Source: STC-113 sp964618565 (GTDB lineage: Bacteria; Patescibacteriota; Gracilibacteria; BD1-5; UBA2023). From it: 64,000 nt of DNA. This document shows, piece by piece, positions 1 through 11,431 of the stretch. The position numbers and the translations under genes are program-made. The stretch spans positions 3,868-67,867 of the forward strand of contig CAZUBA010000004.1 of the NCBI GenBank assembly GCA_964618565.1, given 5' to 3'. The stretch's first letter is position 1. The number at the start of each line of letters is the position of its first letter. A model generated the notes under the pieces. It did not search any database. It saw nothing but the letters and a program-made list of their open reading frames with translations, and was not told the origin of the DNA.

Positions 1-277
1 TCTTATGCAATGAAATAATATCGCAATAATGGATCCTGATTATAGATGAGAATACCTTATGCAGATGTATAATTTTACAAAAGATGCAGTAAAACATGAA
101 AAATATACAAGGCTTTGCCAAATAGAATTTTCTCCATATTGGCACGAATGAAAATTCTGAACTGATTACATACCCGAAATAGAGTTTATTGTAGATAAGG
201 ACCTTTATGAGAAATTCGATGAACATTTTACTTCAGAGAGATGAACAGGTTGAATAGGAAGCACATGACATAAATAA
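1..277 (+). CDS. dut: dUTPase, C-terminal part (5' end open)
   Basis: This is the C-terminal part of deoxyuridine triphosphatase, which hydrolyses dUTP to dUMP and keeps uracil out of DNA. Read with UGA as glycine, the frame is open from the window edge to a TAA. It shows the motif III-like stretch IMDPDYRGEY and the closing motif V RGTGGIGSTG, the flexible P-loop-like tail that covers the active site. The glycines of motif V are coded by a mix of UGA, GGT and GGA. The N-terminal motifs I and II lie upstream of the window. It converges with the next gene across a shared terminator. Confidence 0.85.
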
Positions 278-289
278 AATTACTGACTT

Positions 290-323
290 AAAAAATCCCT
301 TCGGCTAGCCGAAGGGATTTTTT
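290..323. terminator. bidirectional intrinsic terminator
   Basis: A perfect inverted repeat (AAATCCCTTCGGC, TA, GCCGAAGGGATTT) is flanked by A and T runs on both sides. It sits between two convergent genes and can serve both. Confidence 0.9.
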
Positions 324-328
324 AAAAT

Positions 329-1465
329 CTAAAAATTTGTTTCATCATCGAACACTTCCGATATCTCATCATAAATCTGGTCATACTTTTTTTGGGAATA
401 AAAGCTAGTTGCTTGCAATAAGGTCCGTACCTGTTCAAGAGTTCACAATTTCTGCATAAAGAAATCACAATATAGGGATATAAGATTGAAAATCCTTTTT
501 CTTTTATTCTCAAAAAGTTTTCTGAACTTATCACTCATGATATCGATTTCCTTATTCGGATATTCAATCATTTCGTCACTTATCGCCTCATTAAGCAGAT
601 ATTCATAAATAAGTATTTCAGCATTGATCTCCTTATCTTTGTTGCTATTGATCATATTGAGTGCGATTAATTCTCATCTTTCATCAAAATCATATAGGCT
701 ATTGAAAAGCTTTTTAAAATAATCAACTAGCTCATCAAAGACTGTTCCGATTTTTTCGATTCAAGCATCATCAGAATAATCATATATGAAATCCTCCCTT
801 ATTGATTCTATAAATTCATCAAAAAAAGCGAACCAAAGTCATTTATTCTCTTCGCTTGGATTCAAAAAATCATAAATCTGCGATTTACTCATTTTCACTT
901 TAATCAAATCATCTAATTTAAATAGATTATCCGTCTTCCCCTTGACGACTCAAGAGATATCATATATAAGTAGGGCACTATCATCAGCATTAACTCAATG
1001 GTTTGATTTTTCAGCTGAATCTATTCATTTTTTTTCGAAATCTGGTCTTAATATTTTTTTCATTCCGTTCATTATTTCCAGTATCTTTTGAGAATTCATC
1101 TCTTTGGTTATGGCTATTTTTTCGCCATATAGAGGGAAGTTTATAAAAAGCTTATCTATTCAGGCATCTTCGATGAGTTTTCTTGACCTGTATGCAATAT
1201 TAAAAAGATTATCTCATTTTTTTAGAAGAAAGCTTGCCTCTATATTGTCTTCTAAAAACAGCTTCTCATACTCATCTATTCATATCTCCACTTCATCAAA
1301 ATAGGTTCATACACTGTATTCTTCTGACATAAACCTGTTTATTATCTCATCAAGCAAACGAATTCTCAGAATATCTTTTCTTTCTTCAAGAAGGGATAAT
1401 CTATCCAAGATATCAAGTCTGGATATTTTTATATTTTTACGAAATCCTGTTATTGAGTTTTTCAT
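329..1465 (-). CDS. unknown protein, long paralogue of the upstream gene
   Basis: A 378-residue protein with no family recognised with confidence. It starts MKNSITGFRKNIK and ends DDETNF before TAG. Residues of about 45-110 (YEKLFLEDNIEASFLLKKGD, then LIEDAGIDKLFINF) align by eye with YHELFFSDEDTASMLLKDGD and LEEGRVDVLYIPF in the gene just upstream, so the two are paralogues. The shared block resembles the short alpha/beta region found before HD-GYP or PilZ domains in some signalling proteins, but no HD motif is seen in the long helical C-terminal part, so this is only a hint. Its ATG lies 16 bp inside the upstream gene, suggesting translational coupling. Confidence 0.8.
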
Positions 1466-1896
1466 GAGTATTGATCATTGTTATCAGAAAAAAATCAAGA
1501 AGCCAAAATCATACCTGCTCTTCATCTTAATAGATCCTGGCGGCTTAATACCACGGTTTCCTTTCCTCAATCGAATGGGATGTAAAGCACATCAACTCTT
1601 CATTCTTCCAATATACTTTTTGCCCTTGAATATATCTTATCGAAACTGTCTCAATCCTTCAGCAGCATTGAGGCTGTATCTTCATCTGAAAAGAACAATT
1701 CATGATAAGTGTCCATATCTAATTTGATTCTTTTCACGTAAACCTTAAATTCCTTTTCTCTATCGAAAACCAGCTTAATTACATCTCTTATTTTTGAAGC
1801 TAGCTCATTGGACTTAGAATCTTGTTCTGCAAGTCTGATAAAGAGCTCAGCTTTTCAGACTTCAATCATTGGGGTTTCTATAATTTTGTTCTTCAT
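1450..1896 (-). CDS. unknown protein, short paralogue
   Basis: A 148-residue protein that starts MKNKIIETPMIEVGKAELF and ends at TAA inside the start region of the next gene. Several UGA glycines lie in frame. It corresponds to the N-terminal block of its downstream neighbour and lacks the long helical extension. A good -35/-10 pair lies 27-54 bp upstream and no Shine-Dalgarno sequence is present. Its function is unknown. The two genes look like a duplicated pair in one operon. Confidence 0.75.
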
Positions 1897-1922
1897 AAAA
1901 ATGATCAATTAATGTTTTTTAA

Positions 1923-1950
1923 TTAATATGGAAATAGTCTTGTTTGTCAA
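1923..1950 (-). promoter_or_regulatory. sigma-70-type promoter for the 1450-1896 gene
   Basis: On the minus strand TTGACA is followed by a 16-bp spacer and TATTAA, just upstream of the gene starting at 1896. Confidence 0.6.
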
Positions 1951-1994
1951 GACGATTATTCTATGATGTACGGTTTCCCAAGTTTTATTATATT

Positions 1995-2022
1995 TTGCAA
2001 TTTTTAGAGTTAAAATTAAAAT
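1995..2022 (+). promoter_or_regulatory. probable promoter of the PolA-nuclease gene
   Basis: TTGCAA, a 16-bp spacer and TAAAAT, ending 30 bp before the ATG at 2053. The -35 box is imperfect. Confidence 0.4.
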
Positions 2023-2052
2023 GTATCAATAATAAAATTTCATTGATTCCTA

Positions 2053-3267
2053 ATGCTTACAAAACATAAAATATATCTTATTGATTGATATAATTTCATA
2101 TATCGCTTATTTTATGCAATTCCCCCATTTACCCTTAAGGATTGAACTCCGATAAATGCAACTTTCTGATTGGCAAAGATGGTCGTATCATGGTTCAAAG
2201 AAGATAGGCCGGATTATCTGGTTTTTATTCTTGATCATAAGGGTAAGACTTTCCGTGAAGAGATATACTCGGAATATAAATGAACACGTGACAAGATGCC
2301 AACGGATCTTAAATCTCAGGAAGAGCTTATGTTTGAAGTGCTCAGATCATTTGACGTGCCAATGATATCTGTTGCTTGATATGAAGCTGATGATATTATC
2401 GGAACTCTGGCCATGAGGCTTAGAAAAGATAAAGATAATGATATCTATATTTTGAGCTGAGATAAGGATCTTTATCAATTTGTAGATGATAATGTAGCAA
2501 TCTATGACACGATGAAAAGGAAGATCTATCACAGAAAAGAAGCAATAGAGAAATTCTGAGTAGAGCCCGAGCATATTGTAGATTATTTGTCGATTTGTTG
2601 AGATTCAAGCGATAATATTCCGTGAATAAGATGATTCTGACCAAAAAAAGCTCAAGAACTAATAAATAAATATTGAAATCTTGAGAAGATTTATGAGAAT
2701 ATTGAAGATATTTCCTGAAAGACAAAAGAAGTCCTTATAGAAAGTCGTGAAATTGCTTTTTTGAGCAAACAGTTAGCATCCATCCATACTGAACTGGAGT
2801 TGCCTTGATTCAGCTTAGAAAATCACATATTTAAAACTAAGGATATTTTTACAGCAGAAGCAATAGAGCTTCTTAAGAAATTTGAATTCAAGTCGCTTAT
2901 TCCTACTGCTCATCAAGATAAGATAAAGAACTTTGATACTTTATGAGTTACTCCAATAAGAATCTGTGACTTAAAAGAGCTTGACGGCTTAGAGAAAAAG
3001 ATATTCCAACATTGAAAAGTGGCCATAACAGCAAATGGAGACTCAGCATTTGAGCTTGAATCTTTAAATCTTTATGTTTGAGAAAAGGAAATATATTATG
3101 TCGATACCTCCGAAGTTGATATCAGTATCTTCTTAAAGAGACTTTTAGAAGATGATATTGAACTTATATGATTTGATATAAAAGAAGATCTTAAAAAAAT
3201 ATATTGATATATAGAATGAAGATGACAAAAGGTACCGAAAAGCGAGCTTCAGGTTAGCTTATTCTAA
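2053..3267 (+). CDS. DNA polymerase I-like 5'-nuclease, no polymerase domain
   Basis: A 404-residue protein matching the N-terminal half of DNA polymerase I. Residues 1-270 are the 5'-3' exonuclease/flap endonuclease domain: YLIDGYNFIYRLFYAIPP, YEADDIIGTLA, SGDKDLYQFVDD and the H3TH region CGDSSDNIPGIRGFGPKKA, keeping the metal-binding acidic residues. Residues of about 285-404 resemble the degenerate 3'-5' exonuclease domain but stop part-way through it (FDIKEDLKKIYGY) at a TAA followed by a terminator. The polymerase domain, several hundred residues in a normal PolA, is absent. Likely roles are removal of RNA primers and flaps. Whether the polymerase part is encoded elsewhere cannot be seen. 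Confidence 0.9.
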
Positions 3268-3268
3268 T

Positions 3269-3304
3269 CAAAAAATCCCTTCCGATTTCGGAAGGGATTT
3301 TTTT
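3269..3304. terminator. bidirectional intrinsic terminator
   Basis: An inverted repeat (AAATCCCTTCCGA / TCGGAAGGGATTT) with flanking A and T runs lies between two convergent genes and fills almost the whole gap. Confidence 0.9.
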
Positions 3305-3305
3305 G

Positions 3306-5279
3306 TTATGAATAGAATGTCGGTGTTCATACTATGATTTCATATTTATTTGAATCAATTGCCTGAAACTTGTTATCTATTACTTTTCATGCTCATGAAG
3401 AAGCATCTATCTTTGGGATTCATTCCGACGTAAGGGGGCCAGTTGCAATTTCAACATGAGTTATGGCTCATTTTCTTTTTCATGTTTTATCACGAAGGAA
3501 TACAAGATCTCATCTTTGGACTTCACTTACTGGTTTCTGTACGGTTAATCTAGCAAGTCATTCAGCAGTGTTATCGTATGAATCATTTAATACTTTACAT
3601 TGTTTCATACTCATAAGTATTAATCAGCTGCAATCTGTTTTCTCAGTATTATCTCATCTTCATCCTCACCATGAATACGTATCTCATAAATGTGTTCCTG
3701 CAGCTGCAATAAATGCATCCGGTGTTGTTTTTGCAAGAAATTCGATTTTAGTGTCTGTTTTTATTCTTCATCCGATTCAGTTTCTTGCCATTTCAGCAAC
3801 ATTCATAGCATATTTTGATGCGCTTGTACCTAGCCAATCTTTTGCTGACTCATTTTTTAAAGCTCATGGTCAGCCAATATGAGTCAATGCAAGATAATAA
3901 TTCATATCTTTATTTTCAGAAATAGAAATCGAATTATCGCTGATCCTAGGAATAATGATTCTCTCCACTGTGTTTACAATATGTAAATCCATTACCTGCT
4001 CTTGAAGAGATGGATTATTTAAAAAAGCTTGGATTGATTCCTCATTGGTCGGATCTATGGTTGGAGCTCATAGTTTTTTCAAATAATCATTAGCAGTGCC
4101 TGAAATGAATTGATATTTTCAAAAGGCCCAGTTTGCTGGAACAATTCATTTTTTTCTTCAAATTTCATCATTTCTTGCAAAATAATCTCATCCGCTTTCA
4201 TGCGAGCAAATTGCTGCCTTATATTTATCTATATCAAGTCAAAGCAGATTCTTGTCACCTACCACTTCAAGAGTTTTTTCCAATCTTGAAACAACAGTCA
4301 TAAGGTCTTCTTTTGAATATTTGGAATCTCATGATTCCATCATGATTTTGGCTTTTTTGATGACTTGTTCTAATTTATCCTTATAAGAACTTGAAGCTAT
4401 TCAGACAGAAAGCTCTTCTGTAATCTGATTGTATTTTTCTGCTTGAGCAAACTGTTCTAATTTTCAAATATATTGCAATTTTGCTTGATCTTCGCTTTTT
4501 TCAACTTCTGCTAATTCTTTATCATCAATAAAAGCTGATTTTATATTTTTACCAGAAAGAATTTTTGCATATTTCGGATCTTTCAACTCTTCATTTTTTG
4601 GTATATGCAGCTTGTATCCATTGAAGACTGGTATATATCTTGCATTTTCATCATAATATCAAATTCTTGATCAGGAAATATCCCTCATTCAAATTCTTGA
4701 TTTTCAATTATTGTCTATAACTTCAACTATCCTTGCCTTGCTTGGGAGTATATCTCAGACTCATATTTTTCTATTTGCCTGATTATTTTTTCAGAAATCT
4801 ATCATAATATCATCTCATAATTGAAGCTTACCATAATCCAATGGCTCTTCGATAATATTTCCATTTGCTTCCACACTTTGTCTGAATGCAAAAGCTGAAG
4901 ATAGGAATCATTTAGATTTCAAATCAATCTTTAAAAGATCTTTAGCGCTGATGGCATCAATATTAGAGTTCTTGCTTAGATCTCAATAAACTTCAGGATT
5001 TTTGATGACGATATAGAATTTTATTATTCTGTTCTTTTCCCTATTCAAATCCCTTAATTGTGATTTCAGTTCTTTTTTTGCGATAACTATATCCGGTGTA
5101 TTTTTTATCTGATTTTGAAGCATTCATATCTTCTCATTCAATATTTTTAATTTCGTCGAATGTTCAATGGCCTGTGGATTTGACATGATTTCTTCTTCAA
5201 GCCTTTTTGAAGAAGAAATATCAATTTTTTCGTAAATTCGAGCCTTCTCTCGAGTATTATTGGATTCTTTTGATGTCAT
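3306..5279 (-). CDS. lytic transglycosylase / NlpC-P60 cell-wall hydrolase
   Basis: A 657-residue peptidoglycan hydrolase with two catalytic modules. A lysozyme-like transglycosylase domain lies mid-protein (AAICSHESGGDYFARN, then FGKYQFISGTANDYLKK), with the catalytic Glu in HESGG. The C-terminal part is an NlpC/P60 peptidase: DCSGLI with the nucleophile Cys, RGDLVFL, and ITHVEIATG with the His. The first ~300 residues are charged and helical, and no signal peptide is evident at the chosen ATG, so export may depend on another route. Combining glycan- and stem-peptide-cutting domains is typical of tail- or conjugation-associated wall-penetrating enzymes. Housekeeping wall turnover is the alternative. 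Confidence 0.85.
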
Positions 5280-5334
5280 ATGATGATTTAATAATTAATA
5301 TCTCTATTATCCTATCATATAAATCAGAAAAAAA

Positions 5335-5367
5335 CAAAAAAACCAGCATTTTTCATGCTGGTTTTTT
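5335..5367 (-). terminator. intrinsic terminator for the STAS gene
   Basis: The hairpin AACCAGCAT / ATGCTGGTT has A and T runs on both sides. It sits just downstream of the minus-strand gene ending at 5377. Confidence 0.85.
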
Positions 5368-5376
5368 GATTCATTA

Positions 5377-5775
5377 TTATGCAGTTGGAGCTTGTGGTGA
5401 AGTTGGAGCTTGTGGAGGCGGAGTAATACCTAACTTCATCAATGCCTCATTTTCAGTGTTAAGAGTTGTGATAATGGTAGTTATACCGACCAGCTCAAGA
5501 GTATCTCTAACTTCATCCGTAAGATTAGTCAAAAACATCTGGCCATTTCCATCTTCTATATTACTGAAGATATCAGCGATATAACCTATTGACTTTGAAT
5601 TAAGGTATTTCAAGCCTGAAAGATTGAATATTATTCTTTTTCATGTAAAATCACCTATGGCGTTATAGATTGCAGTAAATGTCTTATCCGCATTTGTTTC
5701 ATCAAGTTCTCCGATGAATTCGAAAATATCAACATTATTATATCATTTCTTCTTGATGTCGATTGGTGTGTTCAT
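5377..5775 (-). CDS. STAS-domain protein (anti-sigma-factor antagonist-like)
   Basis: A 132-residue protein with a STAS fold like SpoIIAA: VDIFEFIGELDETNADK, then a strand and the conserved loop IIFNLSGLKYLNSKSIG, where the Ser in NSKSIG matches the phospho-acceptor site of the family. The tail is Pro/Ala-rich (PPPQAPTSPQAPTA). In this family the domain binds a kinase-type anti-sigma factor or a membrane partner. No kinase is next to it, so the partner is unknown. It has its own terminator and looks monocistronic. Confidence 0.8.
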
Positions 5776-5918
5776 ATGCCTTATAAATTATTAAACTTTT
5801 AACTTTTATTTATAGTATCACATAATAAAATAAAATGCAAATATTTTGCTTTAAATTTGTTTTTATTTATATTTCATGTAAAGCTAAAAAGATTTTAATT
5901 ATAGATTTAAAAAAATCA

Positions 5919-6938
5919 ATGGAAATAAAAAAAATAAATATTGATTCGCAATTCCCCTTAGAAACCGCATCTGAAATAGAGGCATTAGCAAAAGGAAAAT
6001 TATTTTCTCCTATCTGGCAGACAATATGATGGAATATGATGCTCCAAAAAACTTCATATTCGAAAAAATGAATATTCTTATGAATTTATGACGAAGATGA
6101 GCTTGTCAATTATGCAATCATTGAAAAGAGAAAAGTCTGATTCTGAATGTTCTGAAATTTCATAATATGATGACCTCATAGTGATATATGAATAAACAAG
6201 CTGGAAAATGAACTCAAAAAAATCTGAAAAGAAGAAAATGCAGTGTTCACACAAATAGAAAACCTAGATAAAATGGGTTTTCATTTATTCAAGAAAGGAT
6301 GATTCAAGAAATTTATAGAAAGGCACACCGCAATAATCAACCTTATGGAGGATGAGGAAAAGATATTATCCAATATGAAGCAAAAATGAAGATATAATAT
6401 CAAGATAGCTCAAAAGAACGGAATTAATGTCGAAAAGGTCGAGTCAAATAAAGAAAATGTGGAAACATTCTATAACCTTCTTACGGAAACAAAGGATAGA
6501 TGAGAGTTTGCAGTGAATTCAAGCAAGTATTTCTTTGATTTCTGTTCTTATCTTGAGGAGAATTCATTATGAGGATTATATTTTGCAAAAAAAGACGATG
6601 AAGTGTTGGCAGCTTGAATATTCGTATTCTTTTGAAAAATAGCGATTTACTATTATTGAGCGTCAACTTCTGATAATGAAAAAAGGAAATATATGCCAGC
6701 TTATCTGCTCCAATGGAATATTATTCAAGAATCAAAAAAAATGGGATTTGAAGTATTTGATTTCCTATGAATTGCAGATCCCGAAGACAAAGATTCAAAA
6801 TTAGCCTGAGTTACAGATTTTAAAATGAAACTTACAAATGAGATTCATATTTTTCCAGAAAGCAAAATACTTATTCATTCAAAATTAAAATATCTGCTGC
6901 TTTTAGCTAAAAATGAACTGAGGAAATATTTAAAATAA
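5919..6938 (+). CDS. FemAB-family peptidoglycan bridge aminoacyltransferase-like protein
   Basis: A 339-residue GNAT-fold protein of the FemABX family, whose members add amino acids from aminoacyl-tRNA to lipid II. The C-terminal half carries the family signature: YYYGASTSDNEKR, LLQWNIIQESKKMGFEVFDF, then LGIADPEDKDSKLAG. UGA glycines fall on the conserved GAS and LGI positions. The start at 5919 matches the family's usual N-terminus; the frame stays open upstream to another ATG at 5835, but those extra residues are hydrophobic and unlike the family. A lipoprotein gene follows on the same strand 63 bp later. Confidence 0.85.
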
Positions 6939-7001
6939 AAAAATTTGATTTAATGGAGTCTTAAATATAATCTCTCATAGAAATACTAATTATTATTTTT
7001 T

Positions 7002-7256
7002 ATGAAAAATAAGATATTCTTAATCATTTTATCTAGCTTCCTATTGTTTTCTTGTTGAAATAATGCGGAAGATACATCAAAGGATAGCTCATCATATTCG
7101 GCTACATGAACCAATAACAATGTTGAAAATTCATCTGCAGTCAGCACTGATACAAGCAATGAGGCTACTGAAGTCCCTGAAGATGTAAGCATCGGAAGTT
7201 GAGAAACTGCAACTGTTACAGAGTTTTCTGCAGCAACCTGAACAATATTAAAATAA
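7002..7256 (+). CDS. small Ser/Thr-rich lipoprotein
   Basis: An 84-residue predicted lipoprotein. MKNKIFLIILSSFLLFSCGN is a lipoprotein signal with lipobox LFSC, so Cys18 would be lipidated after cleavage by signal peptidase II. The mature part is short, low-complexity and rich in Ser, Thr, Asn and Glu, with no domain. It may be a surface tether or spacer. The gene ends one base before the convergent tsaD stop. TTGATT and TATAAT (15-bp spacer) lie upstream at 6945-6971. Confidence 0.8.
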
Positions 7257-7257
7257 G

Positions 7258-8349
7258 TTATGAAATCTGGCTAATGATTTTGTAATAGGCTAGAATACCT
7301 ACCATTGCAGCATTATCTTGAGAATAAACAGGTTTTATAGGATGTATGAAAGTATATCCTTTTTCATTTGCCAACTTTGATATTTTTGATTTTAGAGCTT
7401 CATTTGCACTTACTCACCCTGCTAGGGCCAGAGAATTTATGGAGAATCTTTCAGCTGCTAGAAATAATTTCGTAGTAAGTATATCGATCACTGTTTCTTG
7501 GAATTCAAAAGCGATTTCCAATTTATCATCATGGCTCAGATATTTATTCACCTCTTCTATATCCTGAGAATATTTTAATTTTTCAGGTAAAATATCTCAT
7601 ACTCATGATTCAATATTACTTATTTCTGTGAAAGAAGACTCAATATTCGATTTCTTATTCTCTTTGATTCTTCTGTCGATTTCTCTTTTTACAGCACTCT
7701 TTATTCATGAAAATGAGAAATCAAGGCTTCATTTTTCTAGAAGCACTCTTGGGAATATTCATTTGAATGATCAACTGTACTCTGATGCGAATCTCGAAAT
7801 TACGGGTCAGCCTGGGAATCATAGTCACATCATTTTAGCGACTTTATCAAAAGCCTCTCAAGCACTGTCATCTTGAGTCTGTCCAATAAGTTCCATCTCA
7901 AAAAGGCTCTTGAGAATATATATCTCATTATGTCATCCTGATACAGTTAGGCATATCGTAGGGAAAATCACCTCTTCTACTTTTCTCTCTAGCAGGTTTG
8001 CAAAAATATGCGCTTGAATGTGATTTATGGGCAGGAGAGGCTTACCCAGAAGCTTCGATAATGTTCGGGCAACAGTAAGTCCTACATATAAAGAAGGCTG
8101 AAGTCATGGCTGCTCAGTACAAGCTATATAATCTATTTCTTCTAATCTGATTCAGGATTTCTGCAAAACAGTTTCCAAGACTGAAAAAATATTATTAGCG
8201 TGCAGTCTGGCTGCGACCTCCGGGACAACTCAACAGGTCGGAAGATGCTCTTTTATTTGAGATTTCGTATCCATAGCCAACAATTCGCTATCTCTGAAGA
8301 TAGCGATTGATGTATCGTCACAAGATGTCTCAAAAGCAAGGATGTACAA
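7258..8349 (-). CDS. tsaD: tRNA N6-threonylcarbamoyladenosine synthase subunit TsaD
   Basis: A 363-residue protein that makes the t6A37 modification in ANN-decoding tRNAs together with TsaB, TsaE and TsaC. It starts YILAFETSCDDTSIAIF, the ASKHA nucleotide-binding opening. It carries the metal-binding INHIQAHIFANLL, TVSGGHNEIYIL, DDSAGEAFDKVAKMMGL and GGVSANEALKSK. I chose a TTG start at 8349 because an in-frame stop lies close upstream and no ATG precedes the conserved FETSCDD. Most conserved glycines are UGA. No other t6A genes are nearby. Confidence 0.92.
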
Positions 8350-8409
8350 AGTTAGAAAGAGTTAGAGATTTAAAGATTGGAAAGATATTTATCTTTTAGC
8401 TTCTTATTT

Positions 8410-10056
8410 TTATTTCTGGATAATGAATTCTATATTATCCGGATTATTTGAAACATGGGTAAGCCAGAATGGTGAGAACTCTATTTTTACATTTGCGATA
8501 TTGGTATCATTGAGAAGGATCGAGGTCGCTTCTTTCTTGTCTGTATTTGCAATAAGGTTCTTGAGCTTGCGAGTAAGATTATTTGTAGAATCCTCAAAGT
8601 TGTATGAAATAGTCGAATCAAGTTCTGTGGTCGCTTTCATATAAAATGGGTTTACATTCTGTGAAAGTATATTCGTTATTCTTAAAGAATCGTCATTAAT
8701 TCAAATAAGCTTTTCTGTTCAAAGCAGGATATTCTCATTAAGGACTGTGCGCAAGAAAAAGACAGTGGCATTCTTATCATAAACATATGTGGACAATCTT
8801 CAGCTTGCCGTAAGAGTTACCTCATCTGTTATATCTCATATTTTTATTCATTTAAGCGTTACTGGAGGGCTTATGGAATATTGCAGTATGTTATTTATCG
8901 GAGCTATCTGAAAATTGCTTCATCATGAGGTATTCATGAGCTTTATCTTATCCTTAAGATCGTCTAAGGATTTTGTTTTTATCTTTTCAGTTATGATTCA
9001 TGCGAATTTTTCAAATTCCTCTTGTGTGAGGATGTGATTCTTCGGATCAAGTCAATCATGCATTGCTTCACTGGTTTTTGCATAAATCTTATCTCTGTTG
9101 AATTTTAATCATGGAATGGTAAGGATTATTCATTCTCCGATATTTCATCTGACTCATGTTATCTTTCAATAATTGTCGTACATATCAGCGACAAGAGTGG
9201 ACTCAACTTGTCATACTACAACTTTGCCAGTCTCATCTTTTCTTGATCATGGCACTTTTATCCATTCATTGCTTCTGAATACCAATCAATCCTCCGTCAT
9301 AAATCTTGTATTCGGCTTGAATACCTGCTCTATATTCATTTCGTTATAAACCATAACTTTACCATAGGCATTCTTTGCTGATTTTATATCAATAGAAGAA
9401 ACATGGAAAGGAAATTCGATTGACGTATCCTGGGTTATCGTATTGACCTTTATGATATTTTTGCTATCGAATACGTTGGCATTATCTTTTTCGCTGAAAA
9501 TCATATTTCTTGATACTGTCTTAACTCATAATTCCGGAGTTATGTAGACATAGGTCTTTGAAACTGCAAAATAGAAGATAAATGATAATAACGAAAAGGA
9601 AAGAATAAGTCATATGAGAAGCAGGAATACATGTGATTCAGGTCAAGATGAGTTATTGTTGTAGGTTTTTTTTGCCTTTTTTCTGAATAGGAACACATAC
9701 TTCAGCATATACTTCTTAAGCTCATATTTCATGTATTCATTGAATGTGAAATTATGCCTTAAGACATTAGTTTTGGAGAATTTTTCTTCAAATTCTATCT
9801 CGTCGCTCTTGAAGAAGTATCTTATTCAGAGCTTTTCTCAAACCTTCTTAAGTTCCTTATTTCAGGTTACTATGGCAAATTTCTTTCCTGCAAACTTTGA
9901 TAAGAGTATTTTTAGATTCAGATAGTTCTTTAATGATTCATTCTCCTCAACTTCCAAATAAAAAGACCCGTCTACTGCGGTAGATTTCTGGACTTTTTTA
10001 CAGATATCAAAAAGAGAGTCGCTATTTTCGATTTTTATTTTTTTGTAACCTTCCAT
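8410..10056 (-). CDS. large bitopic membrane protein, unknown
   Basis: A 548-residue protein. About 165 cytoplasmic residues precede a single membrane helix (SHVFLLLIGLILSFSLLSFI), followed by a large beta-rich external part beginning TYVYITPELGVKTVSRN. It starts 2 bp after the PilM/FtsA-like ATPase gene ends, so both are surely one operon. In the PilMNO system a bitopic protein follows PilM, but this one is far longer than PilN and shows no recognisable PilN sequence. A role in an envelope-spanning assembly is inference from layout only. UGA glycines are frequent in the external part. Confidence 0.75.
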
Positions 10057-10058
10057 TT

Positions 10059-11261
10059 CTATTCGTATTTATAAAGTACATATCTTAATATCCTTACAAG
10101 CGGATCTTTTTTTATTGCCATGAGCTCTTTTCAAGCTTTTGCAAGAGAGAGGACTCAAAGCATTCAATTGGCATTATATTCTTTTAGGGATTCATCGGAT
10201 AAGAATTCATCTATTACAGTGATATTTTTACCGATATGGCTTTTTTCAAAGTGTTCGGCTATTTGTTTTTTCAGCACTTTTGAAATTCAAGCTCAGCTCA
10301 CAAATACATTCTTTGCGAAAAAAGATTTTTCTATATCCTGTATTGCTATTATGAGCGAATCAAAAATGAAATCCAAAGCTCAATCTATGATAACTTTATA
10401 TTCTTCATATTTTTCATCCAAAGAGTTAAGGATATTCTCGATGTCCAGATAACCCTTATCCAGATGACTTCTCAGCTCATCTTCCAAAAGAGAATATCAG
10501 AAATTAAGCACATTGAATCATAGTATCTCTGAATTTGTCTGCAGTATGACAGTTGTTTTTGAATATCAGAAATCAATATAGATATTTGCATCGTAATTAT
10601 AAGGAGAATCTTCAGTAAGCTTTGGCAAGCTTATAGGCAGAGGAACTATCGATATCAGGTTAAGTCAAAGATCATGGATTATATTCTTGAGAATCATGAA
10701 TCTTGTAACTGGAGAAAAAACATTTATAAGATTGAATTTTATATTTTTTCAAGTGAATCAAATAGGATTTGAGATTCTTTGTCAGTCTACATAAATTCCA
10801 GTTATTGAAGTGGTGACGAGCTTCATCTCTGCTTCTATAATTCATAGCCTGCTTTCTGTTTTTGTTTTTATCTTGTCGAGAGACCTCATCTCCACATCCT
10901 CTATCATCTCATCTATCTCCTTCATGCTTATTGGTGAACTATTTCATTTGCGAACGTAATTGATTGAAGTGAAATCATAAATAAGCTCGCTTGAATTAAG
11001 TAGGACAAGTGCATCGGTTGGTATGGAATCGAGATTTTGGCATGCTTTTGTAATGGCTTTTTGAATCGATCTTGAAATTGATGAAATATCTGTTATTTCA
11101 CCATTGTACATATCTTTTTTGCTTTGTCTGAGTGTAGAGGATCAAATTATTTTGAGCTCTTGTCAGTCAATCTTACAAACAAGCACTTTTATCTTGAAAG
11201 CTCAGATATCAATTGCCAAAAAAGTATCGTAATCCAGAATGTTGCTAATACGGAAGGACAT
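10059..11261 (-). CDS. PilM/FtsA-like actin-fold ATPase
   Basis: A 400-residue ASKHA-fold protein. Phosphate-1 motif FLAIDIGAFKIKVLVCKIDG near residue 17, an SHS2-like insert, phosphate-2 motif NIYIDFGYSKTTVILQTN near residue 215, and an adenosine-type motif VFVSGAGISKVLKK. This order is shared by PilM and FtsA. Length and sequence resemble PilM more, and the operon partner is a bitopic membrane protein rather than a cell-division gene, so a type IV pilus-like or related envelope machine is the better guess. Prepilin-like proteins are encoded elsewhere in this window, consistent with that idea. Confidence 0.75.
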
Positions 11262-11431
11262 ACACAAAAAATCGTTTATTTTAAACGAGTTTCATTGTAT
11301 GAAAAAAGCGTGAATTGCAAGCTATAATTCAAAAAAATATAAACTGTCAAGTACGTCTTCTCATTTTTATTTTTTTGGATATAATAGGTGCCGTTCTTGT
11401 ACAAATATTTTAGTCAATAATCAATTGGAAT

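Noticed and set aside
3463..3882. A 139-codon plus-strand open frame
   Set aside because: It is antisense to the NlpC/P60 and transglycosylase coding frame, which is strongly supported by catalytic motifs.
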